A stretch of 64,000 nt of DNA, from the NCBI GenBank assembly GCA_017165825.1, contig CM029386.1, forward strand, positions 12,420,682-12,484,681, written 5' to 3'. Shown piece after piece: positions 1-10,658 of the stretch (position 1 is its first letter; every line of letters starts with the position of its first letter). Origin of the DNA: Hepsetus odoe. Taxonomy: Eukaryota > Chordata > Actinopteri > Characiformes > Hepsetidae. The notes under the pieces are model-generated. The model saw only the letters and a list, made by a program, of their open reading frames with translations. It had not been told where the DNA came from and ran no database searches. Made by a program: the position numbers and the translations under genes.

Positions 1-211
1 GACTTTGTGCAAGTGTACCTAGAAGAACTGATGCTGGTTTGAAGGCAAAAGGTAGTAACATCGAATATTGATTTGATTTAGATTTTTCTTTTGTTCGCTC
101 ACTTTGCATTTTGTAAATTGATCAAAATAAACAATCATTATTTATATTTCTGAAAGCATTCTTTGTTTACAGCATTTTTTCACACCTGCCTAAAACTTCT
201 GCACAGTACTG
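1..211 (+). mobile_element. Right end of a Tc1-like MITE (cut by window edge)
   Basis: This stretch matches the right half of the complete 535-bp element at 3965-4499 and is the reverse complement of that element's left half. It ends in the same terminal motif, here GCACAGTACTG, followed by TA, the target dinucleotide of Tc1/mariner transposition. The left half lies outside the window. No coding capacity is visible. Confidence 0.75.
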
Positions 212-301
212 TATGTATTTTTATACATATATGCCCCAATAAAAAATTTGGTGCCTAAAACCTAGGCTCTGCACTGTATCTATATAACACTCACTACACT
301 G

Positions 302-304
<3 letters not shown>

Positions 305-339
<35 letters not shown>

Positions 340-341
340 TG
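305..341. repeat. (GT)n microsatellite
   Basis: About 16 uninterrupted GT units lie between two old transposon fragments. Short reading frames across it (poly-HT) are artefacts of the repeat. Confidence 0.95.
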
Positions 342-379
342 TGTATGTATTTGCTTTCCTGACTTTGTTCTTCACCAAA

Positions 380-1265
380 GATGGATGAAGAGCACACTTC
401 ACCTAATACTGTGTAGGTCCCCATAATGGTGTTAAAACAACTCTATCGTGTCCAAGCATGTAGTTGAGGAGGCCTCTGATGCTATATCAGGTAACCAGTT
501 ATCGGTGAAGTTCTGTAGCTACCAAGGTGCTGCCTCCATGGATTACACTACATTGTCCAGCAAAGACTGAATGGAGATTTTTGGAATTTGGAGACCAGTT
601 TTGGCCTATTCTTCAAACCATTCTTGAACAGTTTTTGCAGGACAAATTTCCCATAAGAGGACACTGATGCCATGAAAGGATGTATTTGGTCTGCTCATGT
701 TTATGTAGGTTGAATGCGTCAAAGTCACATGAATTCCAAGCTTGCATCCTGGTGTCATCTCTTCTTCAGGTAAGGAATGCATACACCATCCTCAATGTTT
801 AAAAAAAACAGACTGACTGAAGACTTGATTGAAGATAGACTTCATCCATTGCTCTGTGGTCCAGTTCTGATGCTTATACGCTTTTTGCAGGTGAGTTCAG
901 TGGTGAACAGTGGTAAGCATGAGCTCTCTTTCCGGTCTGCAGCTCCATGTGCAGTAAGTTGATATGCCCCATGTTTGGCAACTTTTTTATTATAGCCAGC
1001 ATTAATCTTTTTAGTGACCTGTGCTAGAGTAGCTCTTCTGTGAGATCACGTCAGATGTACTAGACTTCACTCCTAATACACATCAGTGAGACTTGGGAGC
1101 CAATGATCCGGTCATTCTTTGGATCACTTTTGGGGCCTTTCTCAGTTTCAGCCTTTTTATTTTTATAATTGCTGGATTTCAAAAATCGAAATCTGAACTC
1201 AAATTCAGCCCAACTTTATCCTTTAGCCATTCTTTGGTAACACAACTCGGGTTTTTAGGAACGTT
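380..1265 (-). mobile_element. Decayed Tc1/IS630-type transposon, transposase antisense
   Basis: The text resembles, in reverse orientation, a common fish Tc1-family element. Recognisable blocks are the 'three-quarters' transposase region around 540-760 (CCTCCATGGATTACAC, TTTTTGCAGGACA) and the 'GCTCTGTGGTCCAGTTCTGATGC' type block near 850. No intact reading frame remains; frameshifts and an A-tract interrupt it. The same family appears in the opposite orientation in a taf5 intron (41040-41850). It is dead and probably neutral. The family assignment is from memory of the consensus, not a search. Confidence 0.6.
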
Positions 1266-1314
1266 GCCCTGACACTTTCACTTTCAGTTTCTCTTGAGAT
1301 TAAATTCATAGACA

Positions 1315-1530
1315 TTTACATTTGTGGCATTTAGCAGACGCTCTTATCCAGAGCAACTTCCATGTCCTGATTACAAGGTCAGTTCCCCTGGAGCAATTCA
1401 GGGTTAAGGGTCTTGCTCAGGGACCCAGTGGTGGTAGTGCCAGAGATGGGATTTGAACCTGGGACCACTTGAGCCATAGGTCCATAGGCCTATCCTATAA
1501 GTATCCTACCACTAAACTACCGCCACCCAG
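1315..1530 (+). repeat. SINE/LINE-tail type interspersed repeat
   Basis: It contains the widespread fish motif GGCATTTAGCAGACGCTCTTATCCAGAGC, then a region ending in CTACCACTAAACTACCGCC. This motif marks V-SINE-like elements and related LINE tails in teleosts. Shorter relatives of the motif recur near 5222-5275, 7010-7060 and 34928-34970. Confidence 0.65.
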
Positions 1531-2431
1531 ACAGACATCCTGATTCTTTCCTTTTAAATTTGCTAGTACATTTACTAGTATACTAGTACTAGTACTAGTC
1601 AATTTGCTAGTACATAGTATCTCTATCCCTGTCAGCAGAGTATAATAATAATAATAATGTTATTATTGTTGTGCTTTGCTGTGAAATTTATCTATTTATA
1701 TTAACACTGCCTAATCATTTTCCCCCTCAATGGCATGGTCTATGGTCAGTCAGGAACAATTTGAATAGGGTGAGGCAATATCTGGACATTGCCTTAGCAC
1801 TATGTCAGCTTTGTAAATGGGAGCTGTCCCTATTAAAAGCTATAAAGTGACAAAAGCAGAGTATTACTTAGTTAAGTGTTGTTTTACGATTTAATACTGA
1901 GACGTGAAACACAACAGATGCTACTTTGCATATTCTTCATGGTTTTCTTGTGTTGAGTGGACAGTGTCTGATTACAGTGCAGGAAAGCAGGTGTGTGTAT
2001 GTAGAGGGTGGAGCTGAACTACACAATGTGGTTGTCTATTTTCCAGGACACTGTGTCAAAACCTCAGCTAGTGTACCAAGCCTGGATTGCAATTAAGACA
2101 CATAACGCGATTTCCCTTGGAACTAATACGACCCTTCTGAACACTGTCTGAAAACTTTGTAAGTAGATCAAGCTTTCTTTCTTTTTAGTAAAATTAGTTT
2201 CTCAAGGTCATTTTGAGGTGTCAGTCTGTTGTTAATAATTAAATGCAAATCAGAATTAATGCTTGACCCTAAGTTAATGCAACTAACCTTTCCAATGGTT
2301 GGGTGAAAGAATTAAATATTCTCCAATTAAATAAGCTTAAATAATTAAAATACATACGAAAAAGCTTGTCCTGAAGTAATTATAATTTTTCCACTCGGAC
2401 AGGTTGTAAAAAAGCCAAAGACTGAACCAAA
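1531..2431. other. Intergenic DNA upstream of calhm1
   Basis: No gene is seen. Short imperfect repeats of ACTAGT occur at about 1563-1612 and an ATA trinucleotide tract near 1640-1660. The stretch should contain the calhm1 promoter and leader, but I see no convincing TATA box. A possible 3' splice site lies a few tens of bases before the calhm1 ATG (ending CACTCGGACAG near 2401), so a non-coding first exon upstream is possible. Confidence 0.5.
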
Positions 2432-3838
2432 ATGGATAAGTTTCGTATGATGTTCCAGTTTCTTCAGTCCAATCAAGAGTCCTTCATGAATGGTATTTGT
2501 GGTATCATGGCCCTGGCAAGTGCTCAACTCTACGCATCCTTTGAGTTCAACTGCCCTTGCATGCCTGAATATAATTATGCCTATGGAATTGGCATTTTGA
2601 TCATCCCAGCCTTTTGGTTCTTTCTACTTGGCTTTGTCTTGAACAATAACATATCCATGCTAGCTGAAGAATGGAGACGACCAATTGGGCAGAGAGGCAA
2701 AGATCCTACGATTCTACGCTATATGTTTATTTCCATATCTCAGAGATCATTGATTGCCCCTGCTGTCTGGATTTCAGTCACACTAATGGATGGGAAAAGC
2801 TTCCTTTGTGCTTATAGTGCTGAACTGGATGTGTCAAAGTTTGGCAATGCAACTGGACATGGGTTATCAGAGGAAGAGCTCATCGGGATGCTTGCCAAAG
2901 TTCCTTGCAAACATATATTTGACGGCCACCATATCATATCTAGAGAAGCAGCTACCAGATACATACGGTGTGTGTCACAGGTATGAGAGTACAGAAGCTT
3001 ATCTCAGAAACTTTCCCAAAAAATAATGAACGAGCGTCTTTTTGTGCAAAGCTTTTTGCGTAATGCTGACCATCTTTAACTAACTTTAAAATATCAGAAG
3101 AGTTTCCTGCTCATGTTTGCTGATTTAGTCTTCATTTCTCCACATTTACAGGCATTTGGCTGGCTTTTTCTGCTGCTCATCACAGTTATTGCTTTCCTGA
3201 TTCGTGCCATTCGCCCCTGCTTCACCCAAGCTGCTTTCCTCAAAACTAAATACTGGTCGCACTATGTCGATATTGAACGGAAGATGTTTGACGAGATTTG
3301 CACCGAACATGCCAAGAGCTTTGCTAAAGTCTGCATCCAGCAATACTTTGAGAGCATCAGTGGGGAAATGCGTAGCTTCCATGGCCACTTGCGTGGGGAT
3401 GACAGTGACGATGATGATGAAGATAAGCAGAGAAGTGATGAAGATAAGCTCTTAGGAATTCGGGCCCAGGAGGACATGAATAAAGTTCTATGGAACTGGC
3501 ACACATGTAAGCCTGCGCTAAGTCTGAGGAAGGATGAAATCAGTGATGATGTTAACAAGAATGCCAAGACCCAAGAGAATGGCTTCCTGAAGGCTAGTGT
3601 TATTGGCTCCACAATGCAGAATGACCTTAAAGTTGGATACGACAATGCTAGTTTTAGTGTGGACCAAAAAGGCTTTGAGAGTAGATACAAGAATGCTTGT
3701 TTTCGCACAACTCAAAGTGACATTTCCAATAGCTATTCAAATGCTCACGTTAGTATGAAACAGGACAACTTTGCGAATCAAGATGGTTCAAACGCTATTC
3801 GGAAGAAAGAGTGGGCTGTGTACTATAGCAAGGTCTGA
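2432..3838 (+). CDS. calhm1: Calcium homeostasis modulator 1 (CALHM1) ion channel
   Basis: There are two coding exons, 2432-2980 and 3152-3838, joined by a 171-bp GT-AG intron at codon phase 0. The product is 411 residues. CALHM1 forms large-pore, voltage- and Ca2+-gated plasma-membrane channels that release ATP, for example in taste cells. The N terminus MDKFRMMFQFLQSNQES, four hydrophobic segments (about residues 20-37, 48-70, 104-120, 184-205), the CPC pair at 41/43 with partner cysteines 126 and 159, the Asp at 120 (the Ca2+-sensing position of the human protein, allowing a one-residue offset) and the N-glycosylation sequon at 139 all match. The conserved terminal YYSKV is present. The cytosolic tail is longer than in mammals. 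It has an acidic stretch after about residue 265 and three 16-residue repeats at 346-393. No other CALHM paralog is in the window. Confidence 0.96.
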
Positions 3839-3855
3839 TGTTCTCAGTGATTCAT

Positions 3856-3864
3856 ATATATATA

Positions 3865-3943
<79 letters not shown>

Positions 3944-3964
3944 CATATAATATATATATATATA
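3856..3964. repeat. (AT)n microsatellite
   Basis: About 100 bp of nearly pure AT directly follow the calhm1 stop codon and abut the MITE at 3965. They probably expanded from the TA target site. The tract falls where the calhm1 3' UTR should be, and I see no clear AATAAA before it. Confidence 0.95.
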
Positions 3965-4499
3965 CAGTGCTGTGCAAGTTTTAGGCAGATGTGGAAAAAA
4001 TGCAGTAAACAAAGAACGCTTTCAGAAATATAAATAATGATTGTTTATTTTGATCAATTCTGCGAGCTAACAAAAGAAAATCTAAATCAAATCAATATTC
4101 GATGTCATTACCTTTTTGCCTTCAAACCAGCATCAGTTCTTCTAGGTACACTTGCACAAAGTCAGGGATTTTTAGATTATAGTCGTAGTTCGATCAACCA
4201 GTTTTACTCAAACAGGTGCTGATGACCATCAATGTCACACGGAGGCTGAAACACAGTCATGTTTGAACAACCTACCAGCAGAGTTCCTTCAAAAACTGTG
4301 TCCAAGTCTACTTAGAAGAATTGATACTGTTTTGAAGGCAAAGGGTGGTCACACCAAATATTGATTTGATTTAGATTTCTCTTTTGTTCATTCAATGCAT
4401 TTTGTTGATTGATGAAAATAAATGATTAACACTTCCATTTCTGAAAGCATTCTGTTTACAGCATTTTTTCACACCTGCTCAAACTTTTGCACAGCACTG
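3965..4499. mobile_element. Complete 535-bp Tc1-like MITE
   Basis: The ends are inverted copies (CAGTGCTGTGCAA... and the complement at the right end), flanked on both sides by TA. The inverted repeats extend about 200 bp inward, leaving a unique core of roughly 125 bp. No transposase is encoded, so it is a non-autonomous element. The same family supplies the fragment at 1-211. Confidence 0.85.
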
Positions 4500-7400
4500 T
4501 ATACATACATTTTTAAATAATGGTTAAGGAGTAAAGAAAGTGATTTAGAGTGGTTCAATGAAAATGCTCCATTTTAGAAAAAGTATGCAAGTCTGAATTG
4601 TTCACAACAGTGATGACAGGAATGAGTTCGGTGCTTCAGTAACTACATCACAGAACCCTAATGTATGAAAGGGGTATGGATATGCTGTCTGGTGGATTAG
4701 ATATTGTTTTATGACAGTCTTATGATGAGATTAAACAACAACAACAAAAAAACCAAATGGCAGAAGTCTTGCAGTGGTGTTGTAATGGACCACATCTTAG
4801 AGGACATGCTCAGAGTCAGAAGTAATTTTGGAAGATAAATAAAAAGCTATATTTATACTGGACACACCACAGCCCCTGGTTCTTTTACCAACACTGTTAA
4901 GAAATCTGAATCTGCCATTTCATGTCCTTCCACCAGTTCAGATTAAGCGATTCTGAATAATTCTATGTGCTTCTGAATGGTGAAGTCCAGACCCGGTTTT
5001 AACATGTTTCTTTGTGTGACTTGATCACAAGGCACACTTTCTGCTGGAGAATTAGTTTGACTTAGTAGCAAATACAGTTTTTATATATTATATACAGTAA
5101 ATACAGTTTTTATATATTATCTAAATTAATAGTTGACATTGTTGCTACTTTGTTATTGTTGAGGGTGCATCAAGAACTTTTAGTGTTCACACTCAGTCTA
5201 TAAACTGAATTGTTCCTCACTTGTAAGTCCCTCTGGAAAAAAGCTTCTGCTAAATAAGCAAATGTAAATGTTTTAATGTCATAGGCATTCCTGCCTACCT
5301 CTCAAGGTAGTTAAAGTGACTAAATCACAATGCCTCTCAGAGACATCCAAATGCTGTTTACTCATGCTAGGATCAGCCAAGATATCTGAATGACAAGAAC
5401 ATTTGCACAAATGATGGAATTCCTTTTTATGTGATTCACATCTAAAGAGGAAAAAGAAAAGCAAACACAGGCCTGAGCAAAGCTTTAGAAGATCAAGAAC
5501 ATGCTCTGCAAATCAGCGATGAGTTGTGGTTTCACCTAACTACAATCAGATTTAGATTTGCTTATTTGTCTCCGTCGCAAGTGCCCACATTACTTCCTTA
5601 GGCAGAACTCGGTAAAAATTTTGAGTTTATAAATTTTGATGACTAAACCTCAAAGGATTAAATCTTGATTACATAACTGATTTTCTATTTTTTTTTAATG
5701 ACTGATGTTCATCATAGGGCGTTGTCCCACACATTCGCTAAAGAACAATCCAATGTCCTCAAACATACCCGTGTCAATAGTAGCTCAGGCGTCCCATACA
5801 AACAAATACAAATCATAACAATGTGCAGGACAAGGATCAAAGGAGCTGCGCTCTGATGTGGTCTGAGAATTGTACGCTTTAGCAAGCATGTGCTGAAAGC
5901 AAATGTAAATGCTTTCTCAGAAATAAACCTATGTCACCAACTCTCGCCGTCTCTTGCAAATCAGGAATTGCTCTGTTTACATAATGGATGAAGAAACCAG
6001 GTCACTATTTTACAAGTCTGCCTGATCACTTCAAGTAGTCATGTTTATACTTCAGTGTGAAATCTAGGAAATCTACGTCTGGAGGCGTTTATATGAAATG
6101 TCTGATACTGTGTGATGATCAAATACTAATTTAGTCATTGTTAATTCATTGTAATGTTGATCAATATTGTAATATTGTCATCTTGTGTGTTATTTCACCC
6201 TTTAACATGTTCTGAATAGATGCACATGTGGGAGAACAAAGGATGCTATACCACTGGTACCAGCAGAGGGCACAGTTTTAACTTTTTAGATTCATATTCC
6301 AAGTACACAACTAAAAATGGTATTCATTATTAATGGAGTTATAAGGATCTTTTATATGAAGCCAACGACAACATAGACCGGTCAACTGTTTCATGGTTAA
6401 CTCATAATCACATAAAATTCTCACAATGATGCTTTCACATATAAAACGCTCTCACTCCTGCACTCACTTTCATAGCCGCTTGTCCTAATTAGGGTCGCGG
6501 GGGTGAGGCGAAAGGCAGGGAAACACTCTGGGCAGGTCGCAAGTCCATGATGTGCATGTATTTGGGAGGAAACCAGAGCGAAGCTGCCATTTTGGAGGCA
6601 CCTTTTTTGGGGCAGTGATAATATTCTCTTTTAGTGTTATAAAGAGGGATTTATAACACACCTATAAGCGCTTATAAATGTATATCTATTTTGAAATGAT
6701 TTTTAAAGGTTCTAGTTCGGATTCTGTCTTTTTTCTGGAGTTCTGCCATGCTTGGTTGTTTCAAAACATCAGCCCTTGATCCGTGGGTCATTTATTGAAT
6801 GGATGGATTTAATTTTGTTGAACATACAAGATGCCCTTTGCTATGTGACGATTTCATGAATTTTCCGACTGCTACCGAGCGGCAGGATCCTCAGTAGACC
6901 GACAGGTTGTGGGTTCTTGCTTGATCTATTCTATATCCACCACAAGCACCATTTAAGCCTTTGAGCAAAGCCAGTATCTACTGGGACGCTCTCCCTATCA
7001 TTAGGCATCGTACGTAAGCTCTGTCTGCTCTGGATGAAAGCGTCTGACGAATGCAGTAAATATGAATTACCTATTTTGAGGTTTTGCTCATGCAGAAGTG
7101 GTGATAGGGGACATGCAGGCGGTTGGAGTGAAAGAGGGAGATGCAGAGGGTAGGAAGAATTGCAAACGAATGATCCACAGTGGCGACCCCTAAATGGGAG
7201 CAGCTGAAAGAAGAAAGAAAGAAAGAAAGAAGTGATGGCGAACATGTTAATAAAGCACATATATATACACATGCTTCCTTGTTTATCTTTTTTCCTGGTA
7301 GAACATTCTGAAATCTCCGAAGGCCCATGTCTGGTTTGCTATTTCCCTGCTAACACCATTGTTTCTGTTCGGACTGGCTGGTAGATTACATGAATGCTAA

Positions 7401-7831
7401 CACACTCAATGCCGACAGCCTTTCGCCATACAACCCCTTTATCTGGATAGAGATAAAATGCCTTGAAGGGGGGTTGTACACTGACACTATCAGCAGCTGT
7501 TAGGTCTAAAGTGGGCAGAATCCCTCACTAGTGAAGGGGGTGGGCTTTGTTTCATCTCTCTTTGCCACAGAAGCATGTTTATATTCAAACACACAAGCGG
7601 TATAGGCTCGTGTCAGAGAGTTAGTAGGTCAAGCTGAAATCTGTACACACGCAGCATCTGAGTGTTCGTTCCAGGGTCTCTGATCTGTCATCCCAACGAT
7701 TTAATGGTTTCCTCCAAAACCATTACACATTCCCTGCCTCCTTCCTTGATTTGTTTTCATCCATCAAGGTTGTTTTTGTTTTTCTTGCTGCAGAGCACAT
7801 GCAGTTAGTCGCATTGTCTTTTCACAAGTTG
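4500..7831. other. Intergenic DNA with repeat fragments
   Basis: No gene is supported. Fragments seen: a LINE-tail/SINE motif at 5222-5275; a 'CCGCTTGTCCTAATTAGGGTCGCGG' type dispersed repeat at about 6470-6560; a tRNA-like SINE remnant at about 6875-7065 (ending GCTCTGGATGAAAGCGTCTG); and the common fish motif GGCGACCCCTAAATGGGAGCAG with a GAAA tract at about 7182-7232. The rest (about 4510-5220, 5280-6460, 7235-7830) shows nothing I recognise. Confidence 0.55.
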
Positions 7832-8462
<631 letters not shown>

Positions 8463-9079
8463 AAACACTCCCCCACATAGACTGCATACATGCAGACGCG
8501 CTCAGAGTGAAACACCAGCCTGGAGCCAGCTTGAAGGTGGTGGACTTGCTATGTGTGCGCTCTCTTTGTTTATCTGTTTGGGTGAAAGGGGCTCAGTGTT
8601 TGTCTAGGATAAGAAGAAGAAACAGAAGGAGGAGGAGAAGGAGGGAAACCCCTATTCGGATCAGTCGTTTTCAGAACGAAAAGCAGGAAGGGGGTCCCTG
8701 GAAGAAGGAGAATGACACGTCTTTTGTGATGAGCAGGACAAAGCCTGGTTCACCAGCAGATCTCCTTAGTAGAAGAGCCTCTCTCACCTCTGGATGGACC
8801 GCGCACTGTTTTCCCCAAACAGCTGACGCCTCTTGTGTGTCCCTAGAGCGAGGAGGCTGCTAAGGAGTTGTAGCCCAGTCCATATCCGTCCATCTATCTA
8901 TCCATCCATCCATCCATCCAGCTTCTGACACTGCAGGGGCTCCTTCTCCTTCCAAAGCCTAGAGGAGCAAAGCTAAAGAGGACATGGCTAATGTGAGCGC
9001 GAGCTCTTTGTCTTAGCCTCCGTAGCCATGTCAACAACGAGCTAGTGCTTTCGACGACCAGGACGAGAAAGAAGTACAA
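8463..9079 (+). other. Possible non-coding first exon of the RING gene
   Basis: Purine-rich DNA ends in a good donor site (ACAAG|GTGAGA, exon edge at 9078) just before a CpG-rich block. A CCAT tetranucleotide tract sits at about 8893-8921. Spliced to 10241, the frame upstream of the RING-gene sequence is closed by a TAG and offers no Met, so this could only be leader. No transcript evidence is available. Confidence 0.3.
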
Positions 9080-9129
9080 GGTGAGAGAACGAGGGAGGAG
9101 GGCACGAAGGAAGGAAAGACTTGACCCCC

Positions 9130-9380
9130 AATAAGGCATCACCCCGGGCGGCTTTCTGGCCCTCCCGTCCAGCTTCCGCGTTTTTGTTTCTGCTGTCGGC
9201 GGTAGCGCTTGGGAGAAGAGGTCCGGCTGCGGCCAATGAGCGCGCGCGGAGCGTCGCGCCGCAGGAAGTGCCCCCGAGCGCGAGGCCAGCCTGAAGCGTT
9301 CTCACATCGCGCGACACTTTACTTTCGCTTCCCTCGCGCTGTCCCGAGCTAACGGCGCTTCTAACATATCCTTTCTTCGC
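9130..9380. promoter_or_regulatory. CpG-rich block, likely promoter region
   Basis: The stretch is GC-rich with many CG dinucleotides (for example GAGCGCGCGCGGAGCGTCGC near 9238-9257) in otherwise AT-rich flanks. Such a block near the 5' side of a gene usually marks a promoter. The nearest gene is the RING-H2 gene about 0.9 kb downstream. Confidence 0.45.
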
Positions 9381-9416
9381 TCCTGAACGTGCTGTCGGAA
9401 CGAGCGGACTTTTATA

Positions 9417-9637
9417 TTTACTGTCTGAACTATTGCCATGGTAACATGAATCCGTACACCGGATTATTGTTTATTATTATTGTTGTTGTTGTGATGTTAA
9501 CATCACATTAATATCCATATTGCTATATATATATATATATATGTTTAAGTACATTTATTTATGATTTATGTAATTATTTAGTTTGAATTATATATATATT
9601 ATTTATAATTTACTGTCTGAACTATTGTCATGGTAAC
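9417..9637 (+). repeat. Direct repeat of a 30-bp unit, with AT/GA tracts
   Basis: The sequence TTTACTGTCTGAACTATTG, then C/T and CATGGTAACA, occurs at about 9417-9446 and again at 9607-9636. A weaker third copy (TTTACTACCTGAACTTCTG) lies near 9780. Between and after the copies are (AT)n and (GA)n tracts. This suggests local duplication. Confidence 0.7.
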
Positions 9638-9698
9638 AAAGAACCTTTTATGTTACCATTTCATTAATAATTCTACAGTTGTAATTGTGTGTGTACAT

Positions 9699-9744
<46 letters not shown>

Positions 9745-10224
9745 TAGTATAAAAATATTTATTTAAAAATATTTAATTTATTTACTACCTGAACTTCTGA
9801 TCACACACACATATATATATATATATATATTCAGTTCTTTTTTCAAAATCCAGTTGCCTCTCCCAGAGTGAATGATGCTCCCAGTAATCCCAGTGTAAGT
9901 GTCCAGTCCCCTCCAGCAACACTGAAGGGGTGTTGAGGACGTTCCCCCAAACCTAGGCTTTCTCCATACTGTCAGGATGCATTTGTGAATGAATGAAAGT
10001 TTCCATCAGCATGTTCACAAGCCCTTGTTCTGTGAATGGAAACCTCTCTACACGCACCAGCTGCCTGCCCCCCAAACTCCAAAGGGCCAGATGGCGGATT
10101 GTTGGACACGGTGCAAAAGTCGTCCATGTTTGCTTTGTGCTTAGATAATTACCCACACTCCCCCTGGCACCAAGGGCATTGATAGTGACCAAAAGTGCTG
10201 ATCTACCTAAAATTGAACTCACTC

Positions 10225-10611
10225 ATGTGTGTGTGTCCAGGTTGCCTCTGTGGTTTAGGGCTGCAGCGTTCAGACTGCGACATGACGTCGGAAGATCTTT
10301 ATTACTTGCCGCTCAACGTGTACGTTATCGTACTGGGCATCGGCCTATTCGTCTTCATGCTCAGCGTCATCTTCTGCTGCTACCTGTTCAGGTATGAGCA
10401 TCTGTACTCACCCCTTGATTGGCTGAGGTCACGCACACCGCCGCTTTTGTTGGTGCACGTTCAAATACATTCACGACCATATAAAACGGTGAACTGCACC
10501 AGCGCTATGAAAAGGCCCTTCATTTGAACATACTTCAGACGTTATCGTCTTATCTTGCTGCTCTCACACCTTTAGTTGCTGTTCTCGCACCTCTTTTGCA
10601 CACACCTCTCC

Positions 10612-10658
<47 letters not shown>

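Noticed and set aside
2790..3026. Second plus-strand frame overlapping calhm1
   Set aside because: It is in a different frame of the calhm1 exon and intron, with no family resemblance.
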